From CAWFSE01 sp963697565 (GTDB lineage Bacteria > Actinomycetota > Actinomycetes > CAVWCF01), in assembly GCA_963697565.1 (NCBI GenBank), contig CAVOOM010000008.1, positions 124,001-188,000 on the forward strand: a stretch of DNA of 64,000 nt. Direction: 5' to 3'. Below, one piece after another: positions 13,315 through 22,843 of this stretch; position 1 is the stretch's first letter, and every line of letters starts with the position of its first letter. The notes under the pieces are model-generated. The model was not told the DNA's origin, did not search any database, and saw nothing but the letters and a program-made list of their open reading frames with translations. The translations under genes and the position numbers were made by a program.

Positions 13315-15403
13315 CGAGCAAGCGCCCGGCTGAGCCACTCGGCCTGCAGCCGCAAGAGGTTCTCGGCGACGTCGACCTGCGGCGTCATGTGCGTGACGCC
13401 GGTCAGCGGCAGCACGTCGTGCGCCTTGCCGGCGGCCAGCAGCGCCGTCGAAAGCCGCAGCGTGTGCGCCGCCACGACGTTGTCGTCGGCGAGGCCGTGG
13501 ATGAGCAGCAGCGGCCGGGACAGGCCGCTGGCCAGCGGCAGCAGGGACGATCGCTCGTAGGCCTCGGGGTGCTCGTCCGGGAGCCCGAGGTAGCGCTCGG
13601 TGTAGGCGGTGTCGTACAACGACCAGTCAACGCCGGGCGCCCCGGCGATGGCGGCGTGGAAGAGGTCGGGCCGCCTCAAGACCGCCAGCGCGGCGAGGTA
13701 GCCGCCGAACGACCAGCCTCGGATCGCCACCCGCGACAGGTCGAGCGCCTCGTGCTCGGCGGCGACGGCGAGCAGGGCCGTCGGCCTGGTCTTCGAGCAC
13801 CGGCGTCGGCGATGTCGAACCGCACCGCCCGCTCCCACGAGGGCTCCCGCGGGGTGCCGCGGCCGTCGACCACGAGGACGGCGTACCCCTGCTCGGCGAA
13901 CCACTGCGAGACGGTGTGCGCGGGCATCGAGGCAAGCACGCGAGGGCCGTGGGGACCGCCGTACGGGTCCATGAGCACCGGCAGCGGGGGGTCGCCGGGC
14001 CGCCACCACGAGGGCAGCAGCAGCGCGGCGCGGATGCCCCGTGCACCGGCCGTGAGCAGCGCGGGGCGGGCTCGGATCTCGGGCTCCTCGGCGAGTGAGG
14101 CGATCCGTGCCACCTCGGCCCCGCCGCGGAGCACCCGGACCACGGCTCCAGGCGCCTCGGGCGTGGAAGACGACAGCACCGTGGTCTGGCCACCCCTGCG
14201 GGCGGTGTGCAGGCCGGGCTCGGCGGTCAGCGTGGTGACGCCGGCGGCGGAGACGAGCACCACGTGCCGCTCGGTCGGCTCGGCCGAGCCGAGGACGAGG
14301 AGATCGCCCTCCTCTGCGCCGACCACCCCGCGCACCTGGAAACCGGCTGGCGTCAGCGGCTCGCCGTCGGCGAGCAGCGTGTACGTGTCGTCGACCACCT
14401 CGACGGTGACGAGGCGCCCGGCGCCGTCCCAGCAGGGGACGCCGGGCACGACGTCGACCCAGCAGGGGTCGGCCTGCTCGCGCACGACGCGGGCCCCGCC
14501 ATCCTCGACCGCGAGCACCTGGGCTCGCTCCTGCCGGCGGGTCAGCACCTGGACCAGCGCCGGGCCATCCGACGTCCAGGACACTGCACGGCGACGTACG
14601 GGAACTCCTCGCGGTCCCAGGCCACCTCGGCGCGGACGCCGTCCAATCCGATCCGCCACAGCGACACGTCGGCGTTCGCCGTCCCGGCCACGGGGTACCG
14701 GTGCTCGCGCGGCCGTGCCGACGGGTGTGCCGGGTCGCTGATCCACCACGTCGCGACGGGGGTCTCGTCGACCCGCTCGGCGAGCAGGACGTCGGAGTCC
14801 GGCGACCACCAGAACCCGCGGAAGCGGTCGAGCTCCTCGCTGGCGATGAAGTCGGCGAGCCCCCAGGCGACGTGCTCGCCGTCGGCCTCGGCGAGAGCCC
14901 TCTCGCCCGAGCCGTCCCACGCCGACGACATGCAGGCCGCCGGAAGCCGCGTAGGCGATCCACGCGCCGTCGGGGGAGGGCCTGGGGTCGACCACCGCCC
15001 CCGCGGCAGGCAGCTCGCGGACCTCGCCTGAGGCCAGGTCGGCGGCGAACAGCCGAGAGGAGAGGGCGAACGCCACCCGTGTCCCACACCGGTCGGCGGC
15101 GAACCCGGTGATCCCGGCGCCGCCCTCGCGCATCCGCTCGCGTCGGGCCCGCTCCTCGGCGGACAGCGACTCGCCGCCGCCTGCCAGCAGGACGCGCGGA
15201 TCGGCGACCACCCGCTCGGCGCCGGAGGCCACGTCCAGGACGTGCAGCGCGCAGGCTGGGTCCTGCGGTCCGCTCGAGCGCAGGAACGCCACCAGCGAAC
15301 CGTCTGCTGAGACGTGGAAGGCGCGTGGTGAGCCGTGGGTGAACCGCCCGGTCAGCGCGCTGCGGCGGGGGAAGGCGGCGACCGCGGGGGCTGGCGAGGA
15401 CAT
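13311..15403 (-). CDS. S9 (prolyl oligopeptidase) family serine peptidase, several frameshifts
   Basis: A dipeptidyl-peptidase/oligopeptidase type enzyme: an N-terminal beta-propeller (about residues 1-430) then an alpha/beta hydrolase domain. The catalytic Ser motif is GWSFGG, the Asp region is LLIHGLADDNV and the His region is VTHMTPQ near the end. The upstream DPYGGPHGPRVLAS and VDGRGTP are standard S9 motifs. The coding sense changes frame at about 14921 (apparent +1), 14590 (-1), 13801 (+1) and 13775 (+1). Removing these gives continuous family-like sequence such as FDIADAVLEDQADGLLAVA. ATG 15403 is taken as start; it is divergent from mshB by about 30 bases. Whether the gene is truly broken or the sequence has errors is open. 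The many shifts in other core genes favour error. Confidence 0.8.
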
Positions 15404-15432
15404 GGCCGAGATCCTCCCCGACAATGGCCCCC

Positions 15433-16336
15433 ATGAGCGACTCAGGATCCACGGCCGCGCGCCGCATGCTGCTGGTGCACGCGCACCCCGACGACGAGAC
15501 GATCGGCACCGGCGTGACGATGGCCCGGTACGCCGACGAGGGGGCCCAGGTGACCCTCGTGACCTGCACCCGCGGCGAGGAGGGCGAGGTCCTCGTCCCC
15601 GAGCTGGAGACGTTGGCCGCCCACCACGACGACGAGCTGGGCGAGCACCGGCAGGAGGAGCTGGCCGAGGCGATGCGCCGGCTCGGCGTCACCGACCACC
15701 GCTTCCTCGGCGGACCCGGGCGCTGGCGCGACTCCGGCATGGTCGGCACCGAGCCGAACGAGCGCTCCGACTCGTTCTGGCGCGCCGACCTGCGCGAGGC
15801 GGCCACCGAGCTGGCCGCGGTGATCCGCGAGGTCCGGCCGCAGGTGCTCGTGACGTACGACGACTTCGGTGGCTACGGCCACCCCGACCACGTCCAGGCC
15901 CACCGGGTCGCGATGTACGGCGCGCAGCTGGCAGCGGCCCCCTCGTACCGTCCAGACCTGGGCGAGGCGTGGGCGATCCCGAAGATCTACTGGACGGCGA
16001 TTCCGCGGTCGTTCATCCAGCAGGGGATCGACGCGCTGGTCGCCGCGGGCGAGTCCGGGTTCTTCGGGGTCACCAGCGCCGATGAGTTCCCGTTCGCGGT
16101 CGACGACGCCCTGGTGACGACGGTGGTCGACGGGCGTCGCGTACGAGCCGCGCAAGATGGACGCGCTGCGCGCCCACGAGACCCAGGTGGTGGCCGAGGG
16201 CCCGTTCTTCGCGGTCGCCGAGCGGATCGGCCCGGAGGCGATGGGCCTGGAGTTCTTCCGGCTCGTCCAGGGCGAGCCCGCCGGCCCGTACGACGGGCAG
16301 GGCCGGGAGACCGACCTGTTCGCCGGGGTGGCGTAG
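15433..16336 (+). CDS. mshB: N-acetyl-1-D-myo-inositol-2-amino-2-deoxy-alpha-D-glucopyranoside deacetylase (mycothiol synthesis), one frameshift
   Basis: MshB is a zinc deacetylase that removes acetate from GlcNAc-inositol in mycothiol biosynthesis, cytosolic. The zinc site signature VHAHPDDETIGTG is at residues about 12-24, and the second metal/catalytic segment GGYGHPDHVQAHR lies in the middle. CTRGEEGEV, GGPGRWRDSGM and PKIYWT also match the M. tuberculosis enzyme. After VVDGR the frame must slip at about 16138 (one extra base) to reach AYEPRKMDALRAHETQVV ... GRETDLFAG and the TAG at 16334-16336, which is the expected C-terminus. ATG 15433 or ATG 15424 may start the protein. The presence of mshB supports an actinomycete host. 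Confidence 0.9.
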
Positions 16337-16356
16337 CGAGCCTGGCCACCGCGCGG

Positions 16357-16371
16357 TCTCGGTCACCGAGA
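16357..16371. repeat. Short inverted repeats in the mshB-ftsH gap
   Basis: TCTCGGTCACCGAGA forms a 7-bp inverted repeat around one central base. An overlapping second inverted repeat, GGTCAC-CGAGA-GTGACC, runs to 16377. The 178-base gap also holds three copies of a GGTGAC-like word between about 16409 and 16440. It could be an operator, a weak terminator for mshB, or chance in G+C-rich DNA. Confidence 0.3.
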
Positions 16372-16514
16372 GTGACCACCGTTGGCTCTGTGCGAGCGAG
16401 CGTCGCCGATGGTGACCCGCCCGGGTGACAGCGGGTGACGGGCGCGGCGCGCCGCGGGGAGGATCGCCCCAGGAGGCCGCCCACCCGGGCGGACGCCGGC
16501 GAGAGGACCCCACC

Positions 16515-18448
16515 GTGGCCGCACCGCAGGACGCCAGCAGCCCGACCGACGGCTCGGTGCCGACCCTCCTCGACTCCCGGCGCGCCGACGTCGGGGTCTC
16601 GCGCGAGCGGCTGCGACGCAAGCGGCTGGGCACCATGGCGATCGTGCTGGGGATCCCGGCGGCGTTCCTGTGGTGGCGGATCCTCATCGGCGACCCGGTC
16701 GACTCGCTGCCCATTCCGGACATCGACCCCCTCGTCCTCGTGCCGCTGCTGTTCTTCGCCGCGTTGCTGGTGCTGTTGCTGGGGACCACGATCGGCGCCG
16801 GGCGATCGCCGCACGTTCTCTACCGGCCCGAGCAGATCGACATCACCCTCGACGACGTGATCGGGATTGACCCGGTCAAGGAGGACGTGGTCCGCTCGCT
16901 CAACCTGTTCCTCGCCCACAAGGCGTTCGCTGACGACATGGGCGGCACCCCGCGCCGCGGCCTGCTCTTCGAGGGGGCTCCTGGGACGGGCAAGACCCAC
17001 CTGGCCAAGGCGATGGCCCGCGAGGCGGGGGTCCCGTTCCTCTTCGTCTCGGCCACCAGCTTCCAGTCGATGTACTACGGCGCGACCGCGCGCAAGATCC
17101 GCTCGTACTTCAAGGAGCTGCGCAAGGCGGCCCGCGCGCGAGGGCGGCGCCATCGGCTTCATCGAGGAGATCGACGCGATCGCCACCTCCCGAGGCGGCC
17201 TGTCGGCCACCGTGATGCCGGAGTCCGCCCGCTCGACTGAGCTGTGCTGCGGCGGGCTGGAGGGCCTGCCGGCCGGGTACGCGGTGGCGGCCGCCGGACC
17301 GGTGGTGAACCGGTCGATCACCTCCGAGGGTGTGGGCGGCGTCGTCAACGAGCTGCTGGTCCAGATGCAGTCGTTCGACGAGGTGACCGGCATGCAGAAG
17401 TTCCAGGCCAAGTTCGTCGACTGGATCAACCTGTACCTGGCCCCGAACCGGCAGCTCAAGCGGCCGGTGCCCCCCTCGACCAACGTGCTCGTCATCGCCG
17501 CGACCAACCGCGCCGACGCTCTCGACCCGGCCTTGCTGCGACCGGGTCGCTTCGACCGCCGGCTCACCTTCGAGCTGCCGAGCAAGGCCGCCCGCCGCGA
17601 GCTGATCGACCACTTCCTGGCCCGCAAGTCCCACGAGGCCGAGCTGGAGCTCGACGAGCAGCGCGACACCCTGGCGGCGGCGACCCAGGGCTACTCCCCG
17701 GTGATGATCGAGCACCTGCTCGACGAGGCCCTGATCAACGCGATGCGCCGCGGGGCCCCCGCGATGAACCGCCAGGACATCGAGCGGGCCCGGATGGTGG
17801 AGCAGGTCGGGATGGGCCAGCCGGTCGCCTACACCGTCCACGAGAAGCGGCTGATCGCCACGCACGAGGCGGGGCACGCGACCGCGGCGTACCTGGTGGC
17901 CCCAGCCCGGCGGATGGAGATCCTCACCATCATCAAGCGCCGCGGGGCTCTCGGCATGCTCGCCCACGGCGACGTCGACGACGTCTACACCCGCTCGCGC
18001 ACGGAGATGCTCGGCCTCATCCAGATCGCCCTGGGCGGTCAGTGCGCCGAGGAGATCTTCTTCGGCGACGTCTCGACCGGACCCGGGGGGGACCTGCTGT
18101 ACGCGACCAACGTGGCTGCGGAGATGGTCGGCTCGGTCGGCATGATGGGGACGCTGGTCTCGTACGCGGCGGTGCAGAACTCGGCCTTCAGCGACACCAA
18201 CATGGTGGGCCGGGTGCTCGCCGACCCCAACGGGCGCGGCCGTGTCGAGGAGCTGCTGCAGGATCAGAAGGTCCGGGTCAAGGGGCTGCTCGAGGAGAAC
18301 GCCCACCTGGTCGAGGCGCTCGCGCGACGCGTTGATGGAGCGGCACGAGCTGATCGGCCGCGAGATCACCGATGTGCTGGAGGCCGCCCGCGCGGCGGGC
18401 CCGCCGCCTCGAGTGCTCGACCTGCGGGCCACCGTCCAGGCGCCTTAG
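16515..18448 (+). CDS. Divergent FtsH-type membrane AAA+ zinc protease, two frameshifts
   Basis: A membrane ATP-dependent metalloprotease of the M41 group. GTG 16515 follows GAGAGGA by about eight bases. Two hydrophobic segments (MAIVLGIPAAFLWWRILIG; LVLVPLLFFAALLVLLLG) lead to the AAA+ module with Walker A GAPGTGKT near 16977-17000, GFIEEIDAI as the Walker B region and an arginine-finger region LDPALLRPGRFDRR. The zinc motif HEAGH lies at 17863-17877. Unlike housekeeping FtsH there are about 80 extra residues between Walker B and the NVLVIAATNRAD sensor segment. Frames join if one base is dropped at about 17139 (AARAEGGAIGFIEE) and at about 18325 (EALADALMERHEL). It is 178 bases downstream of mshB. 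Substrates are unknown; it is probably an accessory FtsH. Confidence 0.85.
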
Positions 18449-18486
18449 CACTTCAGCGCCGGCCCCTAGGGGCCGATGACCGGCAC

Positions 18487-18984
18487 GTGGAGTCCGTCGC
18501 AGCACCCGACCCGGCCGTCCTCGCAGACGCCCGACCGGCTGTCTGGGTGGGCAGCGGCGTGGTGCTCCGGCTCGGGTCCGCCCGGTACGTGGTTCCGATG
18601 GCGCATGTCGCCGAGGTCGTCCATGTGCCCCGGACGACTCGAGTGCCCGCGTCGCCGGGCTGGCTGGTGGGGCTCGCCAACTGGCGCGGCCGGGTGCTGC
18701 CGGTCCTCGACCTGCGACCCCTCCTCGGCGCCGAGACCGTGCCGCTGGCGACCAGTGCGCGGCTGGTGGTCCTGACCCTCGACGACGTGGAGGCCGGCCT
18801 GCTGGCCGACCAGGTCCCCGGGCCGCTGCCCCAGGCTGAGTGGACGGTGGCCCCGCCGCCGCCCACCGCCGCCTCCGCGGTGGCGGACCTGTTGGCCGGC
18901 GTCTTGCAGGACGACGGGGGCCCGGTCTCGCTTCTGGATGCCGCGGCGGTGCTGTCACTCGGCGCCGAGGCCGCCGGCCGCTGA
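18487..18984 (+). CDS. CheW-like chemosensory coupling protein
   Basis: A single CheW-type SH3-like domain that would couple receptors to the CheA kinase at the membrane array. It shows the usual course: LRLGSARYVVPMAHVAEVVH (first strands), WLVGLANWRGRVLPVLDLRPLL (the signature loop), and LVVLTLDDVEAGLLADQV. A Pro-rich linker precedes a C-terminal helix. The frame runs open from further upstream, so the start must be inferred: GTG 18487 gives about 165 residues and leaves a short 38-base gap after ftsH. No strong ribosome binding site marks it, although AGGGG lies about 15 bases before. It is the first gene of a four-gene chemosensory operon. Confidence 0.82.
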   Translation: MESVAAPDPAVLADARPAVWVGSGVVLRLGSARYVVPMAHVAEVVHVPRTTRVPASPGWLVGLANWRGRVLPVLDLRPLLGAETVPLATSARLVVLTLDDVEAGLLADQVPGPLPQAEWTVAPPPPTAASAVADLLAGVLQDDGGPVSLLDAAAVLSLGAEAAGR

Positions 18985-19045
18985 GGCGGCGGCGTGACGG
19001 CATCACCTGTTCGGGCTACAGCCCGGCGGTGCGGCCGCCGATGCC

Positions 19046-20608
19046 ATGTGCATGCAGGTCTCTAAACGGCTGGTCGCCATCAACTCGGTCGCCATGTGGG
19101 GCGGCCTCGCCATGGCGATCGGCGCGGCCTACATCACCGACCGGTTCGTGCTGGCGGCCTCCGTGGAGTGGGCGGCCTTCTGGGTGTGGGTCGCCGTCAG
19201 CGCCCTCGGGGCGGCCCTCGCGACCGCTCTTTCGGTCCGCGCCCTGGGCCGGACCCCCTCACCGCGCCAGGTTCGCCGGTATACGCAAGGGCTCCTGGTC
19301 ACCGAGGTCCTGCTCATCACCGCCCTGGCCTGCACGAGCGGCGGCCTGCTCGGCGCCGGCTCGGTCCTGCTCGCCCTGGTCGTGCTCTTCGCCTCGATGG
19401 TCTTCGGGGGCTGGCGGCTCGCGGTCTTCGCCGGGTCGCTGGCCGCCTCGGTCGCCTTCACCGGGTGGTTCACCGACACCTGGACCGGAAACGCGCTGCC
19501 CATCGGCCTCGTGGCCTTGTTGGCGCTGCCGGGCATGGTGCTCATCGACGGCGAGATCAGCGTCTCCGCGGTCGAGTTGGAGCAGCAGGCCAAGGCCGAG
19601 CGCGCCGCACTCGAGGCCCAGGTGCAGCAGCTCTCGGCGGCCTTGGACCGGGCGGCCCACGGGGACCTCGGCATCACGTCTCCGATTCCCGCCGGCGAGG
19701 CGCACGAGGCGATCGCCTCGCTGTCGATGTCCTTCACCAGCACGCTCCACAACCTCAGGCAGCTGGTCGACCAGGTCCGGACGGGCGGCGACCAGATCGC
19801 CTCCTCGGCCGGCGAGCTGCTGGCGACCGCGGAGGAGCATGCCGCCAGCGCGACGCAGCAGTCGTCGGCGGTGGCCGAGACGACCTCGACCATCGAGGAG
19901 CTCGCCGCGACGGCGGCGCAGATCGCCGACACCTCCGAGGCGGTGGCCCGCTACGCGGCCGACACGCTGCGATACGCCGAGGACGGCCGGGATGCGGTGT
20001 CGGCGTCGGTGGCGGCGATGGACGCGATCGCCTCGCGGGTGGACTCGATCGCGGCGCGGGCGCTGTCGCTGGGGGAGAAGTCGCAGCAGATCGGGCGGAT
20101 CCTCGAGGTGATCGACGATCTGGCGGACCAGACGAACCTGCTGGCGTTGAACGCGGCGATCGAGGCGGCGCGGGCGGGGGAGCACGGGCGGGGGTTCGCG
20201 GTGGTGGCCAGCGAGGTGCGCAAGCTGGCGGAGCGCTCGCAGGAGTCGGCGGGGCGGATCCAGACGATCGTGGCGGAGATCCAGACCGAGACGAACGCGA
20301 CGATCCTGGCCAGCGAGGACGGCGCCCGCGAGGTGCACGAGGGCTCGCGGCTGGCCCGCGACGTCGTCCAGGCCCTGGAGCGGATCTCCGGCATGGTCGA
20401 CGAGACGACCACAGCCGCCCGCGAGATCTCGATCGCCACCCAGCAGCAGCGCTCGGCCTCCGAGCAGGTGGTCACCGCGATGACCCAGGTCTCCGATGTG
20501 TCGCGGCAGTACGCGGTCGGCTCCAACCAGTCGGCCGCCGCGGCCTCGCAGCTGAACGTCCTCGCAGGTGAGCTGCGGGCGTCGATCGCGCAGTTCCGGA
20601 CGTCATGA
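19046..20608 (+). CDS. Methyl-accepting chemotaxis protein with multi-pass membrane sensor
   Basis: A transmembrane chemoreceptor of 520 residues. Roughly residues 9-165 hold about five or six hydrophobic helices (e.g. MWGGLAMAIGAAYITD, LLVTEVLLITALACTSG, LPIGLVALLALPGMVLI) with only short loops, so it lacks the usual large extracytoplasmic ligand domain. A coiled region (VELEQQAKAERAALEAQVQQ) leads to a HAMP-like segment and the signalling hairpin, whose tip contains EVIDDLADQTNLLALNAAIEAA and GFAVVASEVRKLAERS, the diagnostic MCP sequence. Gln/Glu pairs typical of methylation sites are present, but no CheR or CheB is encoded nearby. ATG 19046 or ATG 19052 starts it. Its TGA overlaps the cheA ATG (ATGA). 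Confidence 0.92.
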   Translation: MCMQVSKRLVAINSVAMWGGLAMAIGAAYITDRFVLAASVEWAAFWVWVAVSALGAALATALSVRALGRTPSPRQVRRYTQGLLVTEVLLITALACTSGGLLGAGSVLLALVVLFASMVFGGWRLAVFAGSLAASVAFTGWFTDTWTGNALPIGLVALLALPGMVLIDGEISVSAVELEQQAKAERAALEAQVQQLSAALDRAAHGDLGITSPIPAGEAHEAIASLSMSFTSTLHNLRQLVDQVRTGGDQIASSAGELLATAEEHAASATQQSSAVAETTSTIEELAATAAQIADTSEAVARYAADTLRYAEDGRDAVSASVAAMDAIASRVDSIAARALSLGEKSQQIGRILEVIDDLADQTNLLALNAAIEAARAGEHGRGFAVVASEVRKLAERSQESAGRIQTIVAEIQTETNATILASEDGAREVHEGSRLARDVVQALERISGMVDETTTAAREISIATQQQRSASEQVVTAMTQVSDVSRQYAVGSNQSAAAASQLNVLAGELRASIAQFRTS

Positions 20609-22812
20609 ACTGGGCCGACGACCCCGAACTCGTCGCCGGCTTCCGCCAAGAGGTCGAGGAGCGGCTGCGGTCGCTCTCGGACGGCCTGCTCGCCCTTGAG
20701 GGCCACGGTTCTCCGCGGCAGGCGGTGGCTGCCCTGTTCCGCGATGCCCACACCGTCAAGGGAAGCGCCCGCATGCTCGGGCTCGACGCGGTCGTGGGCG
20801 TCGCGCATCGAGCTGAGGACCTGCTGGGGGCTATCCGCGACGGCCGGCTGACGGTGCGCCGCGACCTGGTGGACGTCCTGCTCGCCGCCACCGAGGGGAT
20901 CGGGCGGGCCCTGCCCGGGGTGCCTCGCCCGGTGGCCGAGGGCGACCTGGCCGCGCTGGTCGCCGCGCTGGACGCCGCCCTGGCCGGGGAGGACCCCGTG
21001 GCGGTGCCCCGGCTCAGCGCGGCCCCGGCCGACCTGGAGGGCGAGGCCGACGGCGGAGCCGCCGGTCACGGCCCGGCGGGCCGCCGCGGCGAGTCCGTCC
21101 GCGTGCCGACCCGACGGGTGCACGCCCTGCTCGACGTCGTGGGAGAGGCCGAGCTCGACGCACGCCGGATGGAGGGCCGCATCGGCGACCTGTCCGCCTG
21201 GGGGGCGGAGCACCGCGAGGTGGTCGACTGGCTGCGCCGCGCGGTGCTCAACGGCGCGGTGTGGGCCGACCTGGCGGACGCGGTGCACACCCTGGTGTCG
21301 CTTGACGACCGGCTGAACGCCGCCACCCGCGAGCTGCGCAGCGCCAGTGAGGATGCGGGCTCCCGCCTCGCGCGGGTCCGGGAGGGCGCGATGGGGCTCG
21401 CCATGGTCCCGGTCCGCCGGGTCGCGGCCGCCTTCCCGCAGCTCGTCCGGGAGATCGCCGGGGCGACCGGGAAGGACGTCGCCTTCGTGGTCGACGGCGA
21501 CGACGTTGAGCTCGACGCCCGGGTGCTCGACGGGGTGGCGGACGCGCTCCGCCACCTGGTCGCCAACGCCGTGGATCACGGGTGCGAGTCGCCCGAGGCC
21601 CGTCGGGCGGCGGGCAAGCCAGCGCAGGCGGTGGTTCGGCTCAGCGCCCGCGCCTCGGGGGCCGTGGTGGTCATCGAGGTGTCCGACGACGGCGAGGGAA
21701 TCGACGAATCGGCCGTCCGGGCAGCTGCCGTCACGCGCGGGCTGCTCGCCGAGGACTCCACCCTCTCCGGCCAGCCACTGCTCCAACTGCTCTTCGCCGC
21801 CGGGTTCACCACGAGAGACGAGGTCACCGCCACGTCCGGCCGCGGCGTCGGGCTCGATGTCGTCCGTACCGCCGTCGAGGACCTCGGCGGGTCGGTGGCG
21901 GTCCACACCGCCCCAGGCGAGGGGACCGCCTTCGTGATGACGCTGCCGGTCACCCTCGGCGTGATGCGCTGCCTGGTGGCCCGCGTGGGCGACGAGCGGT
22001 ACGCGCTGCCGACGGCGCATGTCGTTGAGACGTTCGACCTGGCGAGCGTCACCGCGCACTCCGTGGCCGGGGCCACGGTCGTGGTGCGCCACGGCCTCCA
22101 GATCCCGTTGGCCGACCTGGGGCAGGCGGTGGGGGCCCCGGGGGAGCGGTCGCCGCGCGCCGCCGTGGTGGTGCGCTACGGATCGGCCGACGAGCAGCTG
22201 GCCTGGGCGGTGGACGCGCTGGAGTCCGAGCTGGAGCTCGTGGTCAAGGACCTCGGCGGGTTCCTGGGCCGGCTGCGCCACATCACCGGCGCCACCTTGG
22301 ATGGCGAGGGCGGGGTGGTGCTGCTCCTTGATGTGCGCGAGCTCGCGCTGTCCGCCCTGGGCCGAGGCGCCGCCCACCTGCCCGCCGTCCCCGCCGTTGC
22401 GGGCGGCGCCGAGGCCACGGCCTCGGCGGCCCCCTCGGGCGCGCGTCCCCGGGTCCTCGTGGTCGAGGACTCGATCGGCGTGCGCGAGCTGCAGCGGGTG
22501 ATCCTGGAGGGAGCCGGCTATGACGTGCAGACGGCGGTCGACGGAGCCGACGGCGCGAGCCGCCTCGCGGGGGCGCCGGTCGACCTCGTGCTGTCCGATG
22601 TCGAGATGCCCGGGATGGACGGCTTCACGCTGACCCGAACCATTCGCCGCACCCGCGGGTGGGAGGACGTACCCGTGGTGATCATGACCTCGCGAGGCGG
22701 CGACGCCGACAAGCGGGCCGGTTTGGACGCGGGCGCCAGCGCGTACCTGCTCAAGAGCGACTTCGATCAAGCCGAACTCATCAACACGGTGCGCAGGCTC
22801 GTCGGCCGATGA
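20605..22812 (+). CDS. cheA: Hybrid CheA histidine kinase with C-terminal receiver
   Basis: The 735-residue hybrid sensor kinase has an HPt domain at residues 1-120 with phospho-acceptor His49 in RDAHTVKGSARML. A P3-like dimer region follows (TRRVHALLDVVGEAELDARR). The HATPase domain has N box HLVANAVDHGCE, G1 DDGEGID and G2 GRGVGLDVV. A CheW-like P5 domain follows (LVARVGDERYALPTAHV). A receiver domain at about 615-735 has LVVEDSIGVRELQ, phospho-Asp in LSDVEMPGMDG and Lys in LLKSDF. No separate P2 (CheY-docking) domain is evident, fitting an internal receiver as phosphate target. It is translationally coupled to the MCP gene by ATGA. Confidence 0.93.
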   Translation: MNWADDPELVAGFRQEVEERLRSLSDGLLALEGHGSPRQAVAALFRDAHTVKGSARMLGLDAVVGVAHRAEDLLGAIRDGRLTVRRDLVDVLLAATEGIGRALPGVPRPVAEGDLAALVAALDAALAGEDPVAVPRLSAAPADLEGEADGGAAGHGPAGRRGESVRVPTRRVHALLDVVGEAELDARRMEGRIGDLSAWGAEHREVVDWLRRAVLNGAVWADLADAVHTLVSLDDRLNAATRELRSASEDAGSRLARVREGAMGLAMVPVRRVAAAFPQLVREIAGATGKDVAFVVDGDDVELDARVLDGVADALRHLVANAVDHGCESPEARRAAGKPAQAVVRLSARASGAVVVIEVSDDGEGIDESAVRAAAVTRGLLAEDSTLSGQPLLQLLFAAGFTTRDEVTATSGRGVGLDVVRTAVEDLGGSVAVHTAPGEGTAFVMTLPVTLGVMRCLVARVGDERYALPTAHVVETFDLASVTAHSVAGATVVVRHGLQIPLADLGQAVGAPGERSPRAAVVVRYGSADEQLAWAVDALESELELVVKDLGGFLGRLRHITGATLDGEGGVVLLLDVRELALSALGRGAAHLPAVPAVAGGAEATASAAPSGARPRVLVVEDSIGVRELQRVILEGAGYDVQTAVDGADGASRLAGAPVDLVLSDVEMPGMDGFTLTRTIRRTRGWEDVPVVIMTSRGGDADKRAGLDAGASAYLLKSDFDQAELINTVRRLVGR

Positions 22813-22843
22813 CCGAAGCCCCGTGACCCCGCCAGGAGGAGCC

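Noticed and set aside
18460..18475. Perfect 16-bp palindrome CGGCCCCTAGGGGCCG between ftsH and cheW as an operator
   Set aside because: A few palindromes this long are expected by chance in a 64-kb window of this composition; position is suggestive but no second copy with equal symmetry was seen.
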